From Chloroflexus sp. MS-G (lineage in GTDB: Bacteria; Chloroflexota; Chloroflexia; Chloroflexales; Chloroflexaceae), in assembly GCF_000735195.1 (NCBI RefSeq), contig NZ_JPIM01000033.1:1-40039 (forward strand): a stretch of 40,039 nucleotides of DNA, written 5' to 3'. Shown here in pieces: positions 1 through 8,375 of this stretch (the first letter of the stretch is position 1; every line of letters begins with the position of its first letter). A program made the translations under genes and the position numbers. Below the pieces are notes generated by a model. That model was not told the origin of the DNA, ran no database searches, and was given only the letters and a program-made list of their open reading frames with translations.

Positions 1-2
1 TT

Positions 3-56
3 GAGCAAGTTCTTGATCAATTCTTCGCAATCATAGCACACAAGCGTGAAAATTGA
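3..56 (+). CDS. Possible C-terminal tail of a gene that starts before the window
   Basis: Frame 3 is open from the window edge to a TGA at 54-56 and would encode the tail EQVLDQFFAIIAHKREN. The composition is protein-like, but 17 codons are too few to assign a family, and an open stretch this short can occur by chance. It is listed only as a possible 3' end of an upstream plus-strand gene. Confidence 0.25.
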   Translation, partial: EQVLDQFFAIIAHKREN

Positions 57-443
57 GAAAAACTGTACCGATTTATCAAGTTGTAGCATAAAGAAACGGT
101 TTTGTTGTTGGCGTTCTTTACTAGATCGCCATTCCAAACACTTGCGGGATGTTGTTAGAGCGATACTCCTCTTTCCTGGATGGTAGTCTTCTAGCCTGCA
201 CATAGCCGGCAGTTCTCATTCCCTCCCGCTGCTGCTAGGAGCGAAAGGTGAACACGTCCTTACGTGGCGTAGCGAGAAGGACAATGCTTGCCCGGTATCA
301 CGCTTCAGGGACGATCATCCCGAAGGCGCGGCAAAGCATCGGCAGAATAAGCGAACAGTCCACGGCGTGAAAAAATTTTTCTTTTTACACCGAAACCTTG
401 TTATACTACTTAACATACACCCCTCACCGGAAAGGAGCGATGT
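57..443. other. Non-coding region upstream of the first propeller gene
   Basis: No credible gene is seen here. A fold-back is possible around 256-282 (GTCCTT at 256-261 with AAGGAC at 277-282, and ACG/CGT inside it), but it has no T-run and no recognised RNA family. Near the 3' end an AT-rich tract is followed by a good -10-like TATACT at 402-407, about 37 bases before the next ATG, without a convincing -35. This is probably the promoter region of the gene at 444. Confidence 0.4.
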
Positions 444-1691
444 ATGGCTGCCCGCCGAATCTTATTGACGATTATTGGGCTGTTAAGCATAGTGATTCTC
501 ATCGGCAGTCTGAGCGCAGGCGTAGTGGCTTTCCTGCTCATTACGAATCGCCCGGTTGATCAGAAATTACTGGTCGTTGGTCCGGGACAACGACTGGCAA
601 TTGTTGATCGCCAGGGGAACGCCCAGGTACTGGCCGATGATCTCAGTACAGAGTTGTTTCGCTATCCGGCGTTGGCACCTGACGGAAGTCGCGTTGCCTA
701 CATTAGCCGGAAGGGCAATGTCAGTATCCTGCAAGTTATTGATTTACGTAGTGGGACACGTACCGAATTGTATCGCTCGACAACCAATCCACCGCTCTAT
801 ATGGTCTGGTCGCCTGACGGTCAGCATCTCTCGTTCTTGTCAAACCGTAGCACCGGCGGGTTAGGAATGCATATTGTGCCAGCAGATGGCTCGCGCGAGG
901 CTGAATTAGTGAGTGTTTCGCCGAGTTCGTTGTATCTGGCCTGGCAACCTGATAGCTCGTCGGTGTTGGTACATATCGGAGGCTCTATCTTCGAGGACGG
1001 GCGGGTCATCTCGGTACAACTCGGTCGGAAACAACCGTTGTACGAAATTGACGATCCCGGGTTTTTTCAGGTTCCTGCCTGGAGTATTGATGGCGAAAGT
1101 TTCTTTTACGTAGCGCAACCGCCAATTGAAGGCCCACCAACGGTTGAAAAGGTTGAGAGCGTCTTGACCCGAGTCAAGGTTGGCGAAATGCAACCACAAG
1201 TACTGGCACGTGAACCAATGGCAGCCATCATCTTCAGTCGTTCGCCAAAGAGTGATGAGATTGCGTATACAACCGTCGGACCTGAAGGTTTCGGCCCGTT
1301 GAAGCTGGTAACGCTCGATGGTTCGGTGCGGACACTTTCGGCGACTGATGACGATGTTGTTGCCTTTTTCTGGTCACCAAATGGGGAACAGATTGCCTAC
1401 CTTACCCCTGCGGGCCGTTCGAGCAGTGGTTCACCACAACTGCGCTGGCAATTGGTTGGTCGGAATGGCACTTCCTCGCGAACTCTGAACACGTTTGTTC
1501 CCAGCCAGGAGTTTCTCGCCCAGATTAACTTTTTCGATGCGTACACGCTCTCTTTCGATCTATGGTCAAGCGATGGGCGGGCATTGGCGTATGGCACTAA
1601 TGACGGCGTTCACGTACTAGACATCAACCGGGGCATTGCCACTCGCCGCAGCGACGGTGTGCTGGCGATGTGGCTGCCACAACGTCCTTAA
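444..1691 (+). CDS. Membrane-anchored PD40/TolB-like beta-propeller protein
   Basis: This 415-residue protein has one N-terminal hydrophobic helix (about residues 7-30) after a short basic start, so it is likely anchored with the rest outside the membrane. The body holds at least five copies of the PD40 blade motif, for example APDGSRVAYIS, WSPDGQHLSFLS, WSPNGEQIAYLT and WSSDGRALAYGT, which is typical of a six- or seven-bladed TolB/WD40-like propeller. Such domains usually bind proteins or ligands; no catalytic residues are visible, so no reaction is assigned. The start is supported by AAAGGAG at 431-437, six bases before the ATG. Its stop overlaps the stop of the convergent J-domain gene by four bases. 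A related propeller lipoprotein lies 2 kb away at 3656-4795. Confidence 0.85.
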   Translation: MAARRILLTIIGLLSIVILIGSLSAGVVAFLLITNRPVDQKLLVVGPGQRLAIVDRQGNAQVLADDLSTELFRYPALAPDGSRVAYISRKGNVSILQVIDLRSGTRTELYRSTTNPPLYMVWSPDGQHLSFLSNRSTGGLGMHIVPADGSREAELVSVSPSSLYLAWQPDSSSVLVHIGGSIFEDGRVISVQLGRKQPLYEIDDPGFFQVPAWSIDGESFFYVAQPPIEGPPTVEKVESVLTRVKVGEMQPQVLAREPMAAIIFSRSPKSDEIAYTTVGPEGFGPLKLVTLDGSVRTLSATDDDVVAFFWSPNGEQIAYLTPAGRSSSGSPQLRWQLVGRNGTSSRTLNTFVPSQEFLAQINFFDAYTLSFDLWSSDGRALAYGTNDGVHVLDINRGIATRRSDGVLAMWLPQRP

Positions 1692-2917
1692 TTGAGGGCA
1701 CGGATGGTGAGGTTACGGAAGACCGCTGTCGTTGGATTGCGTTCAGCGCGCACGATGAGACCGTACCGTGGATCGGGGGGAGGTGAGGAGGCGGTCAACA
1801 TTTCTACAATCTGGTCGTCTACAAAGAGTGTTATGCCTTGGTTCTCAAGTCGGGCGCCGAGTCGGGTAGCATCTCGCACTTCCACCTGACCTGTGGCGAG
1901 CACGATTCGTTGATCACCATTCCGTTCGTCGCAGCGATACTGCCCCTGCACCGGATTGATCAGAAAACTCAGGTAATGTTTCGGATCGTTGAATCGTAGC
2001 ATGAGACCAGCCCAATCGCCGGTAACCTGCACTTCTACGTCCACAACAAAATCGCTCCCAATCGGTGAAGTCCGAAATGCCCAGATGTCGCCCAGCCCGG
2101 CGTTAGCCTGGATCAGATACCGACCGTTATCAGCACCGACACTCCAGCCGTTACCACTGGTGGTCGGCCAATCGCTGTTGGCTCCGAAGTTGGCTTGATA
2201 AACTACTGGGCCGCTAGTGATAACAGTGGGTGATGGGGCGACAGTAGGTGATGGTGTGACAGCAGGTGATGGCACCGCCGTCGGTGAAGGGGCAACAGTG
2301 GGTGATGGCGGAGTCGTCGGTGAGGGAGCAACAGTAGGTGATGGCGGAGTCGTTGGCTCTGAGATCGTCGTTGGAAGCATCGCTGGCGGATACTGTTGTG
2401 ACGCGGTCGCGCCCTGCAACTGCTGCCAACCCAACCAACCCAGCAAACTTAGCCCAACACCACTTGCCATTGCAACGAGCACGGTACGCCGTGAGACGGT
2501 GCGCGGGGTCACGACCGCAGATCGCTGTTCTGACTCAAGGGTTGCAATCAGCGTGGCGCAATCGCGGTACCAGGGATTGATGCGTTGCAATTCGCGTAAT
2601 GTGGCTAACGCCTGTAACCGTCTACCGGCGGACAGATGCTCTTGCGCCTGCGCGTACAGTTCAGCTTGATAATCACGCTGCGTTGTCGTGACCGGTACAG
2701 AAACTGAACGGCGGCGGCGGAGATTCTGGTAGGCCTGGTTGATACGGCGAGCACGGCGGGCAGCATAGGCCTGTTGTTCAGGCGAAGCACCTGCGAAGCG
2801 ATCAGGATGATAGATTCCGATCTGTTTGAGATAAGCCTGTTTTATCTCAGCCGGTGTTGCGCCAGGCTTAATACCCAAGATAGTGTAGTCGTCAAGCTGT
2901 TCAAAGTCGTCGTTCAC
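1688..2917 (-). CDS. J-domain protein with a membrane helix, Pro/Thr linker and C-terminal jelly-roll domain
   Basis: Translated from GTG at 2917 (GAAAGGGGG just upstream), the product is 409 residues. Residues about 10-70 form a J-domain with an intact HPD at 37-39 (IYHPDRF), the motif that stimulates Hsp70 ATPase. A helical, TPR-like stretch follows (about 83-130), then a single membrane helix (about 144-164), a low-complexity linker rich in PSPT repeats (about 185-234), and a roughly 170-residue beta-rich C-terminal domain resembling LamG/DUF1080-type concanavalin folds (DWAGLMLRFND, YGLIVRAER). By topology the J-domain would be cytoplasmic and the jelly roll outside. An alternative start at 2989 adds 24 residues but lacks a matching ribosome site and does not resemble a J-domain start. 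The domain order is unusual; substrate and partner are unknown. Confidence 0.8.
   Translation of the reverse strand: MNDDFEQLDDYTILGIKPGATPAEIKQAYLKQIGIYHPDRFAGASPEQQAYAARRARRINQAYQNLRRRRSVSVPVTTTQRDYQAELYAQAQEHLSAGRRLQALATLRELQRINPWYRDCATLIATLESEQRSAVVTPRTVSRRTVLVAMASGVGLSLLGWLGWQQLQGATASQQYPPAMLPTTISEPTTPPSPTVAPSPTTPPSPTVAPSPTAVPSPAVTPSPTVAPSPTVITSGPVVYQANFGANSDWPTTSGNGWSVGADNGRYLIQANAGLGDIWAFRTSPIGSDFVVDVEVQVTGDWAGLMLRFNDPKHYLSFLINPVQGQYRCDERNGDQRIVLATGQVEVRDATRLGARLENQGITLFVDDQIVEMLTASSPPPDPRYGLIVRAERNPTTAVFRNLTIRALN
2222..2350 (-). repeat. Degenerate repeats encoding the PSPT-rich linker
   Basis: Imperfect short repeats (plus-strand core GTAGGTGATGG with variants such as GTGGGTGATGG) encode runs of PSPTVAP and PSPTTPP in the J-domain fusion. 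They lie wholly inside that gene and stay in frame. They probably set the length of a flexible extracytoplasmic spacer and are a likely site of copy-number variation between strains. Confidence 0.75.
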
Positions 2918-3022
2918 GTAGCCCCCTTTCACGCCGGATATTATAGCAAATCTGGTATGATCGTCTCGCGAATGATGTATAGGCAGCAACGAAAGCTGAC
3001 CCTAGCGAGTGTAGAGGACGCT

Positions 3023-3430
3023 ATGCCGAACTATTGGTTACTCAAGACTGAACCAACCGTCTACAGTTTTGCCGATCTGCTGCGAGAAGGACGCACAGTA
3101 TGGGATGGAGTGACCAACAATGTGGCGCTCAAGCACATACGCGACATACGTTGTGGTGATGAGGCATTGATCTACCACACGGGTGATGAGCGTCAGGCAG
3201 TTGGTCTCGCTCAGGTCGTGAGCGATCCATACCCTGACCCCAAGCAGAGTGATCCTCGTCTGTTGGTCGTGGATGTTGTTCCATTACGATGGTTGGCACG
3301 CCCTGTCACGTTGCAAGCGATTAAGGCCGATCCCTTTTTTGCCGATTTTGCGCTGGTGCGCCAGGGGCGCCTTTCGGTGGTACCGGTTACCGCCGAACAG
3401 TGGCAACGTCTGCTGGCAATGGCCGAATAG
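3023..3430 (+). CDS. EVE-domain protein
   Basis: From ATG 3023 the product is 135 residues and is essentially one EVE domain (PUA-like fold). The family signature is at the N terminus (YWLLKTEPTVYSF), followed by WDGVTNN, the RCGDEALIYHT core and VGLAQVV. EVE domains bind modified bases in nucleic acids, and bacterial stand-alone copies have been linked to RNA modification or defence; which applies here cannot be told. The reading frame extends upstream to 2774, but that part runs over the divergent J-domain gene and does not look like EVE sequence. The gene is divergent from the J-domain gene, with about 105 bases between the two starts. Confidence 0.85.
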   Translation: MPNYWLLKTEPTVYSFADLLREGRTVWDGVTNNVALKHIRDIRCGDEALIYHTGDERQAVGLAQVVSDPYPDPKQSDPRLLVVDVVPLRWLARPVTLQAIKADPFFADFALVRQGRLSVVPVTAEQWQRLLAMAE

Positions 3431-3655
3431 AGGTAGAGGTGCGCGAGAAGAACACATGAGTGGGAGGGTTTGGAACTCGCTCTGCCAGGATGGTAACGGT
3501 CATCAGTGGCGCGAGATGTGCAGACCGGTAACTCGCATCGTGCCACAACTGGAACCCCATCGGCTGGCGCAGCAGTATAACCATTGCTCCGCAAACGGAA
3601 GGCAAGGAACACGACATCGCCTGGGGAAGAGGCAAGATTGGTAACCCGGTACCGC

Positions 3656-4795
3656 TCAACTGCGATCAGGAATCGATCCCCAAATCAACCATGAAACTCC
3701 ATTTTCTGTTTGGGGTAATTCGACCGCTGGCAAATCACCAATCGGATACCAGCGTAATGCTGTACCACGCGCAGTTTGAACGACCGCAGCAATGCCGCTC
3801 CCGTCGGGCGCCCAGCGAATGAGGAGGGGAGTTTCGCGAAACGGTGGTCGCAGCCTGGTTAACGCGCCATCAGGTGACTGCCGGGTGAGCGTAAAGGTAA
3901 ACCCGTCATTGACACGATCTACAGCCACAAAGAGCAGATCATCACCTTTGAGAAAGGGGGCTCGGGCCAGGACACCATCAGCGGTGCGTGGCTGCGCTTG
4001 CAAGGTTTGCACGTCTACCTGCCAGATACCAGGACCGGTGGGTGGTCCGATGAGGAAGAGCGCGGCATTGCCATCACTAAGCCAAAAAGCTTCGCCACAC
4101 AGACTCTGCATGTCCTCCGGCAGAGTCGGGCGACGCAGTTCCTGGCGTTGCGCTTGCCAGAACACCAGCTCGCAATCGTCGTAAAATGTGGCCGACGACT
4201 CGACTATCAATGTGTTCCCTGTTGAATCCCAGAGGAATGGATAATACCTGCGTACTGAGCGAGACGGATTCGTTGGATTATCAACAGGATCATCGGCAAG
4301 AACTAATTCGAGCGCCCCTCCACTCGCCGCGATCCGATAGAGACCGTCAGGGAGATCACGGATTTCACGGTTGTTTTGAAACCGGAGATAGATCAGCGCA
4401 CCGTCAGGTGACCAGCGTACCGCACTGAGCTGATGCCCGGCTTCCTCGTAAACGATCTGAGGATTATTGCCGTCAAGATCCGTGCGTACCAGTCGGTCAC
4501 CGGCAGCCGCACCCACCACGTAAACCATCCCGGCGGTAGGGTGAATATCCATATCACTGATTGGCGGAATACCGGCGTATTCAATTCGTTCACGGGTTAG
4601 TTGGCGACGAGTCGCGCCATCACGTTCGATACGCGCAATCTGTCCACGGTCGAGTACGTACAATGGCGCCGGTAACAGTGGGATGTCCGGTGTTGGACGT
4701 ACTACTGCTGAAGTTGGTGATGGGGTGGGCAGTGAGGTCGTGGTGCTACAGGCGATCAGTCCAGCCAGTAGCATGATGATCAAACAATAGCGCAT
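3656..4795 (-). CDS. Beta-propeller lipoprotein
   Basis: The 379-residue product starts with a classic lipoprotein signal: basic start, hydrophobic core and lipobox LIAC with the lipidated Cys at 16, followed by a Ser/Thr/Pro-rich spacer (about 17-36). The mature part has propeller blades of the PD40/TolB type (MDIHPTAGMVYVVG, VRWSPDGALIYLRF, IRWAPDGSGIAAVV). It is therefore expected on the outer face of the cytoplasmic membrane. No enzymatic motif is seen; a binding or scaffolding role is inferred from the fold only. It converges on the EVE gene, with about 225 bases lacking a clear terminator between them. Architecture resembles the protein at 444-1691, with a lipid anchor in place of a membrane helix. 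Confidence 0.85.
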   Translation of the reverse strand: MRYCLIIMLLAGLIACSTTTSLPTPSPTSAVVRPTPDIPLLPAPLYVLDRGQIARIERDGATRRQLTRERIEYAGIPPISDMDIHPTAGMVYVVGAAAGDRLVRTDLDGNNPQIVYEEAGHQLSAVRWSPDGALIYLRFQNNREIRDLPDGLYRIAASGGALELVLADDPVDNPTNPSRSVRRYYPFLWDSTGNTLIVESSATFYDDCELVFWQAQRQELRRPTLPEDMQSLCGEAFWLSDGNAALFLIGPPTGPGIWQVDVQTLQAQPRTADGVLARAPFLKGDDLLFVAVDRVNDGFTFTLTRQSPDGALTRLRPPFRETPLLIRWAPDGSGIAAVVQTARGTALRWYPIGDLPAVELPQTENGVSWLIWGSIPDRS

Positions 4796-4943
4796 AGCAG
4801 TATCAATCTTGTTGCAAATAAGCTCACTTTAAAGCCAAGTGAAACGGTTTTGGTAATAACAATCCGATATGTTAATGGTAAAAAGAAGCACCGGTTGTTA
4901 GTATACGACATCTGTTCGATGATTGAATCATAATATAATATGG

Positions 4944-4973
4944 TTGACACGGAATAGTGATCTTCTGTATACT
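4944..4973 (+). promoter_or_regulatory. Sigma70-type promoter of the histidine kinase gene
   Basis: A perfect TTGACA (4944-4949) is separated by 18 bases from TATACT (4968-4973). Transcription would start near 4980, leaving a leader of only about 12 bases before the ATG at 4992, and would exclude the upstream TTG codon at 4923 as a start. Confidence 0.75.
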
Positions 4974-4991
4974 GAAACATTGTATGAATAT

Positions 4992-7085
4992 ATGAATTCA
5001 GATCATCTACTCACAGACTTCTTTACCCATATATTCCCCTTGGAAACTCCGTTTGCCAACCGACAGCAGTACGGCGCAGTGATCTTGTGGCCGATTTTTA
5101 GCACTCTGGCGCTTATTGCCGGTCTGTTTAGCATTGTCAGCCCATTTCTCTACGCCCAACCAGCAATCCCACTGCTGGCGTCGGCAGTAATGACCATTAC
5201 GTTTACAGGAGGGGCCTGGATGGTACGCCGTGGAGCGGTCTACACAGGCACCGGTCTGGTATGCGGCGTCCTCTGGTTCGTCATTACCGTTACAGCTCTT
5301 TTCAGCGGTGGTGTGCGTAGCTCGGCAGTGCTGCACTACGTTCTTGTTGTGTTACTGACCGGTATTGGATTTGGTCGCTACGGAGCATCAGGTGCTGCGC
5401 TGGTAAGTAGCGCCACGATGTTGGGGCTATGGCTTCTCGAATTGACTGGCTGGCTACCACAGACGACGCAGTTATTAGAGACATCGCTCGTCTATACCAT
5501 TCTGATCTCGGTGATCCTACTCCTAACCGGTATCATTATTTTCATCGTTGATGCGCAACTTTCCGCTGCCCTACGCCAGAGTCGTCAGGAGGCTACCGAA
5601 CGTAAACGAGCCGAGCAATGGCTGCGGCAGGCACTGCTGGCAGCGCGCGCCGGGGCCTGGGAGTGGGATGCCCAGGCCCGAACCATTCGTTGGTCGCCAG
5701 AAAATTATCCTCTGCTTGCCATCGAACCCACCCGCGAAAAACTTACTTTCCGCACCTGGCTGGCGCGTATTCATCCCGATGATCAGGCTACTGTTCGGGC
5801 AGCAGTTGACCGTGCTATCAGCAACATTCAGGAATTGACCGTTGATTTTCGGGTGATCTTACCCGATGGCACAATCCGCTGGTTGCGTGGCATCGGTCAG
5901 CCGGTCGTAGATGCACAAGGCGTGTTGCAGGGCATGTACGGACTTCAAATTGATATTACCGCACAGAAAACGATTGAAACCGAGCTGCAACGTAGCCAAC
6001 TCTACTACCGTGGTCTGGTCGAAGATATGCCGGCCTTGATCTGTCGTTTCCTGGCCGATGGAACACTGACGTTTGTGAATGATCGCTACTGCCAGACATT
6101 CCAGCGTTCACGCGAGGAACTTATCGGTTTCAATTTCTATGAGCTAATTCCCCCCGAACGACGGGCACAGGTTGCCGCTGATATTCGTCAGCTTACCCCT
6201 GAGCAGCCGACCATGGAACATGAGCATGAGGTGTTGCAACCCGATGGCACAATCGGCTGGCAACACTGGATCAATCGTCTACTGTTAGATGATAACGGCG
6301 TACCGATAGAGTATCAGGCGCTGGGAATTGATGTTACTGAACGAAAGAAGGCCGAAATTGAACGTGAACGTTTGCTGAATGAACTGACTGCGCGCAACAC
6401 AGAACTGGAACAATTTGCGTACACGGTCTCGCACGATCTCAAAAGTCCACTCATTACGATTAAAGGCTTTGCCAGTTATATTCAACGCGACCTGGAAGCG
6501 GGTAATTTAGAGCGGATTCCTGCCGATCTGCAACGAATCATCGCCGCTGCCGACCGTATGTACCAGCTCCTCGAAGATCTGCTCAATCTGTCACGGGCGG
6601 GTAGGAAACTCAGCCAGCCCAGCCGGATCGGTCTGGGACTATTGATCAGTGAGGCAGCAGCCAGTGTGAGTAGCCGACTAGCCGAACGGAATGTCTACCT
6701 CAATCTGCCACCAAACCTGCCGGAAATTTACGGTGATCGGACACGGTTGCGTGAAGTGTTTCAGAATCTGATCGATAACGCAGCGAAATTTATGGGTGAC
6801 CAGCCGTCACCGCAGATTTGGATCGAAGCCCGACCTGCCGATCAACCCGGTTTTGTTCTCGTTAGTGTTCGTGATAATGGGATCGGCATCGAACCACGTC
6901 ACGCGCAGCGCATATTCGGTCTCTTCGAGCGTCTCAATATGCAGATTGAGGGCACCGGTATCGGTCTGGCGCTGGCACGCCGCATTGTCGAAGCGCACGG
7001 TGGTAAGATATGGGTGGAATCAGAAGGCTTGGGAAAAGGTGCAACGTTTTATCTCACATTGCCACAGCCACCTGTATCAGAGTAA
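4992..7085 (+). CDS. Membrane PAS-PAS sensor histidine kinase
   Basis: From ATG 4992 the product is 697 residues. The N terminus carries about six membrane helices (roughly residues 29-187) like a MASE-type sensor. Two PAS/PAC modules follow (about 215-335 and 345-460), each ending in the usual linker (DITAQKTIE, DVTERKKAE). The HisKA domain has the phospho-acceptor H481 in SHDLKSPLITIKG, and the ATPase domain shows FQNLIDNAAKF, VRDNGIGI and GTGIGLALA, so all kinase boxes are present. The H-box resembles kinases paired with small Rcp1-like regulators, and such a regulator lies directly downstream (21-base gap from stop to its ATG). The signal sensed is unknown. The longer reading from TTG 4923 runs through the promoter and is rejected. 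Confidence 0.9.
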   Translation: MNSDHLLTDFFTHIFPLETPFANRQQYGAVILWPIFSTLALIAGLFSIVSPFLYAQPAIPLLASAVMTITFTGGAWMVRRGAVYTGTGLVCGVLWFVITVTALFSGGVRSSAVLHYVLVVLLTGIGFGRYGASGAALVSSATMLGLWLLELTGWLPQTTQLLETSLVYTILISVILLLTGIIIFIVDAQLSAALRQSRQEATERKRAEQWLRQALLAARAGAWEWDAQARTIRWSPENYPLLAIEPTREKLTFRTWLARIHPDDQATVRAAVDRAISNIQELTVDFRVILPDGTIRWLRGIGQPVVDAQGVLQGMYGLQIDITAQKTIETELQRSQLYYRGLVEDMPALICRFLADGTLTFVNDRYCQTFQRSREELIGFNFYELIPPERRAQVAADIRQLTPEQPTMEHEHEVLQPDGTIGWQHWINRLLLDDNGVPIEYQALGIDVTERKKAEIERERLLNELTARNTELEQFAYTVSHDLKSPLITIKGFASYIQRDLEAGNLERIPADLQRIIAAADRMYQLLEDLLNLSRAGRKLSQPSRIGLGLLISEAAASVSSRLAERNVYLNLPPNLPEIYGDRTRLREVFQNLIDNAAKFMGDQPSPQIWIEARPADQPGFVLVSVRDNGIGIEPRHAQRIFGLFERLNMQIEGTGIGLALARRIVEAHGGKIWVESEGLGKGATFYLTLPQPPVSE

Positions 7086-7106
7086 GTTATGGTAAGGAGT
7101 ACAATC

Positions 7107-7556
7107 ATGTCGGGCAGTATCGATCCAGTCGTGATTCTACTGGTGGAAGATAACCCTGATCACACTGAACTGATCACTCGTGTGCTGAACGATCATCGGA
7201 TTCCTAACCGCATTATTCACGTTGCAGATGGTGAAGCGGCACTTCATTATCTGCGACGGCAAGCACCATACACCGATCCGGAAACTAATCCATCCCCTCA
7301 TATCGTGTTGCTTGATTTGCAACTCCCACGCTTGGGCGGTCTTGAGGTGTTGCAAGCGATCAAAACTGACCCTACGTTCCGGCATCTTCCGGTGGTAATC
7401 GTGACAACATCGCGGATGGAGAGCGATATTCGCCTGGCGTATCAGTTTCATGCCAACAGTTATCTGGTCAAGCCGGTCGATTTTGAGCAGTTTATCCGGA
7501 TGATGAACGATTTGGGTGATTACTGGCTGGAATGGAATCAGGTACTTCATGCATGA
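7107..7556 (+). CDS. Single-domain response regulator (Rcp1-like)
   Basis: The product is 149 residues, one receiver domain without an output domain. The acidic pair is in LLVEDNPDH, the phospho-acceptor is D70 in LLDLQLPRLGG, and the conserved Thr and Lys appear in VVIVTTSR and YLVKPVDF. Insertions around the alpha3 region and the LGGLEVLQ stretch match the Rcp1/CheY-like subfamily that works with bacteriophytochrome-type kinases. The start at 7107 is chosen because AAGGAG at 7094-7099 lies seven bases before it; ATG 7089 has no such site. It is almost certainly co-transcribed with and phosphorylated by the kinase at 4992-7085. Confidence 0.9.
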   Translation: MSGSIDPVVILLVEDNPDHTELITRVLNDHRIPNRIIHVADGEAALHYLRRQAPYTDPETNPSPHIVLLDLQLPRLGGLEVLQAIKTDPTFRHLPVVIVTTSRMESDIRLAYQFHANSYLVKPVDFEQFIRMMNDLGDYWLEWNQVLHA

Positions 7557-7622
7557 AACGAGCATGATGAGGTACCAGGCACACGCTTCCGAGTCTGCAT
7601 TTAGATTGGCGGGTAGTTTGCA

Positions 7623-8306
7623 GTGAAACCACACATTTTGTTAGTTGAAGACAATCTCGATCATGTTGCGCTTATCCAACGGGCATTTGAGCACAGTGCA
7701 GTACAGATCACGGCTACATCATCGCTCCACGAAGCCCGACAACTCTTAGCAACACACTCCTTCGACCTGATTATTTGCGATTTGTACATGCCTGATGGTC
7801 GTAGTGATGAATTGCTGATCATCACGGATGCAGATGTACCCTTACCGGTCGTTTTAATGACCGGCCATGGTGATGAACAAACTGCGGTAGCAGCACTTAA
7901 GGCGGGGGCATTGGATTATGTGGTAAAGACGCCAGCAACTCTTCTCGAACTTCCGCGGATCGCCGAACGCGCGTTGCGTGAGCGCCGGTTATTCATCGAA
8001 CGACAAGAGGCTTTACAGGCCTTACAGCGGAACGAACGTCTCTTTCGCGCAATGATCGAACGCAGCAGTGATGCAGTTTTAATTGTCGATCGGCATGGGT
8101 TGGTTCGCTATGCCAGTCCCTCGACTCGTCATCTGCTCGGCTATCAGGTAGAGGGCTTTCTGTCACAACCAGTTTCTAGCTTCACCTTTATTCATCCGGC
8201 TGATCGTGAACGGGTCAAACATACCTTTTTTGATTTAGTTCGACAATCTGGCGCCTCGACGATCACCGAGTTTCGTGTGCTTCGGGCTGGTGGTGGCTGG
8301 CGCTGA
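7623..8306 (+). CDS. REC-PAS N-terminal part of an interrupted c-di-GMP signalling protein
   Basis: This 227-residue segment starts with GTG and contains a receiver domain (acidic pair in LLVEDNLDH, phospho-acceptor D53 in IICDLYMPDG, Lys in YVVKTPA), a coiled linker (about 122-140) and most of a PAS domain (RAMIERSSDAVLIVD onward). It stops abruptly at TGA 8304-8306 inside the PAS core, at GGGWR. The same frame stays open beyond the TGA and continues with IEATASNW, RDVTERK and then GGDEF-EAL. The natural protein would be about 695 residues. As encoded, the truncated form could still receive phosphate but has no complete PAS and no output. It follows the response regulator with a 66-base gap. 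Confidence 0.75.
   Translation: MKPHILLVEDNLDHVALIQRAFEHSAVQITATSSLHEARQLLATHSFDLIICDLYMPDGRSDELLIITDADVPLPVVLMTGHGDEQTAVAALKAGALDYVVKTPATLLELPRIAERALRERRLFIERQEALQALQRNERLFRAMIERSSDAVLIVDRHGLVRYASPSTRHLLGYQVEGFLSQPVSSFTFIHPADRERVKHTFFDLVRQSGASTITEFRVLRAGGGWR
8304..8306 (+). other. In-frame TGA interrupting the REC-PAS-GGDEF-EAL frame
   Basis: Codon 228 of the frame starting at 7623 is TGA. The surrounding residues read W-R-stop-I-E, where PAS domains of this class typically have W-R-W-I-E, so a TGG to TGA change is the simplest explanation. Both flanks are otherwise intact, with no frameshift over 695 codons. Options are a recent nonsense mutation, a sequencing error, or readthrough; the sequence alone cannot decide. 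Confidence 0.8.
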
Positions 8307-8375
8307 ATCGAAGCAACTGCGTCTAACTGGCTCGATGATCCGGCGGTAGAGGGGGTCATCGTTAACTACCGCGAT

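Noticed and set aside
183..330. Known structured RNA (RNase P, SRP, 6S or T-box) near the left end
   Set aside because: Some fold-back potential is seen, but none of the conserved core sequences of these RNAs is present.
2217..2669. Plus-strand open frame of 150 codons opposite the J-domain gene
   Set aside because: Its Gly/Val/Asp repeats mirror the PSPT repeat on the other strand; no ribosome site or family similarity.
4923..4991. TTG start adding 23 residues to the histidine kinase
   Set aside because: It lies upstream of and across the TTGACA-TATACT promoter, so it would not be in the transcript.
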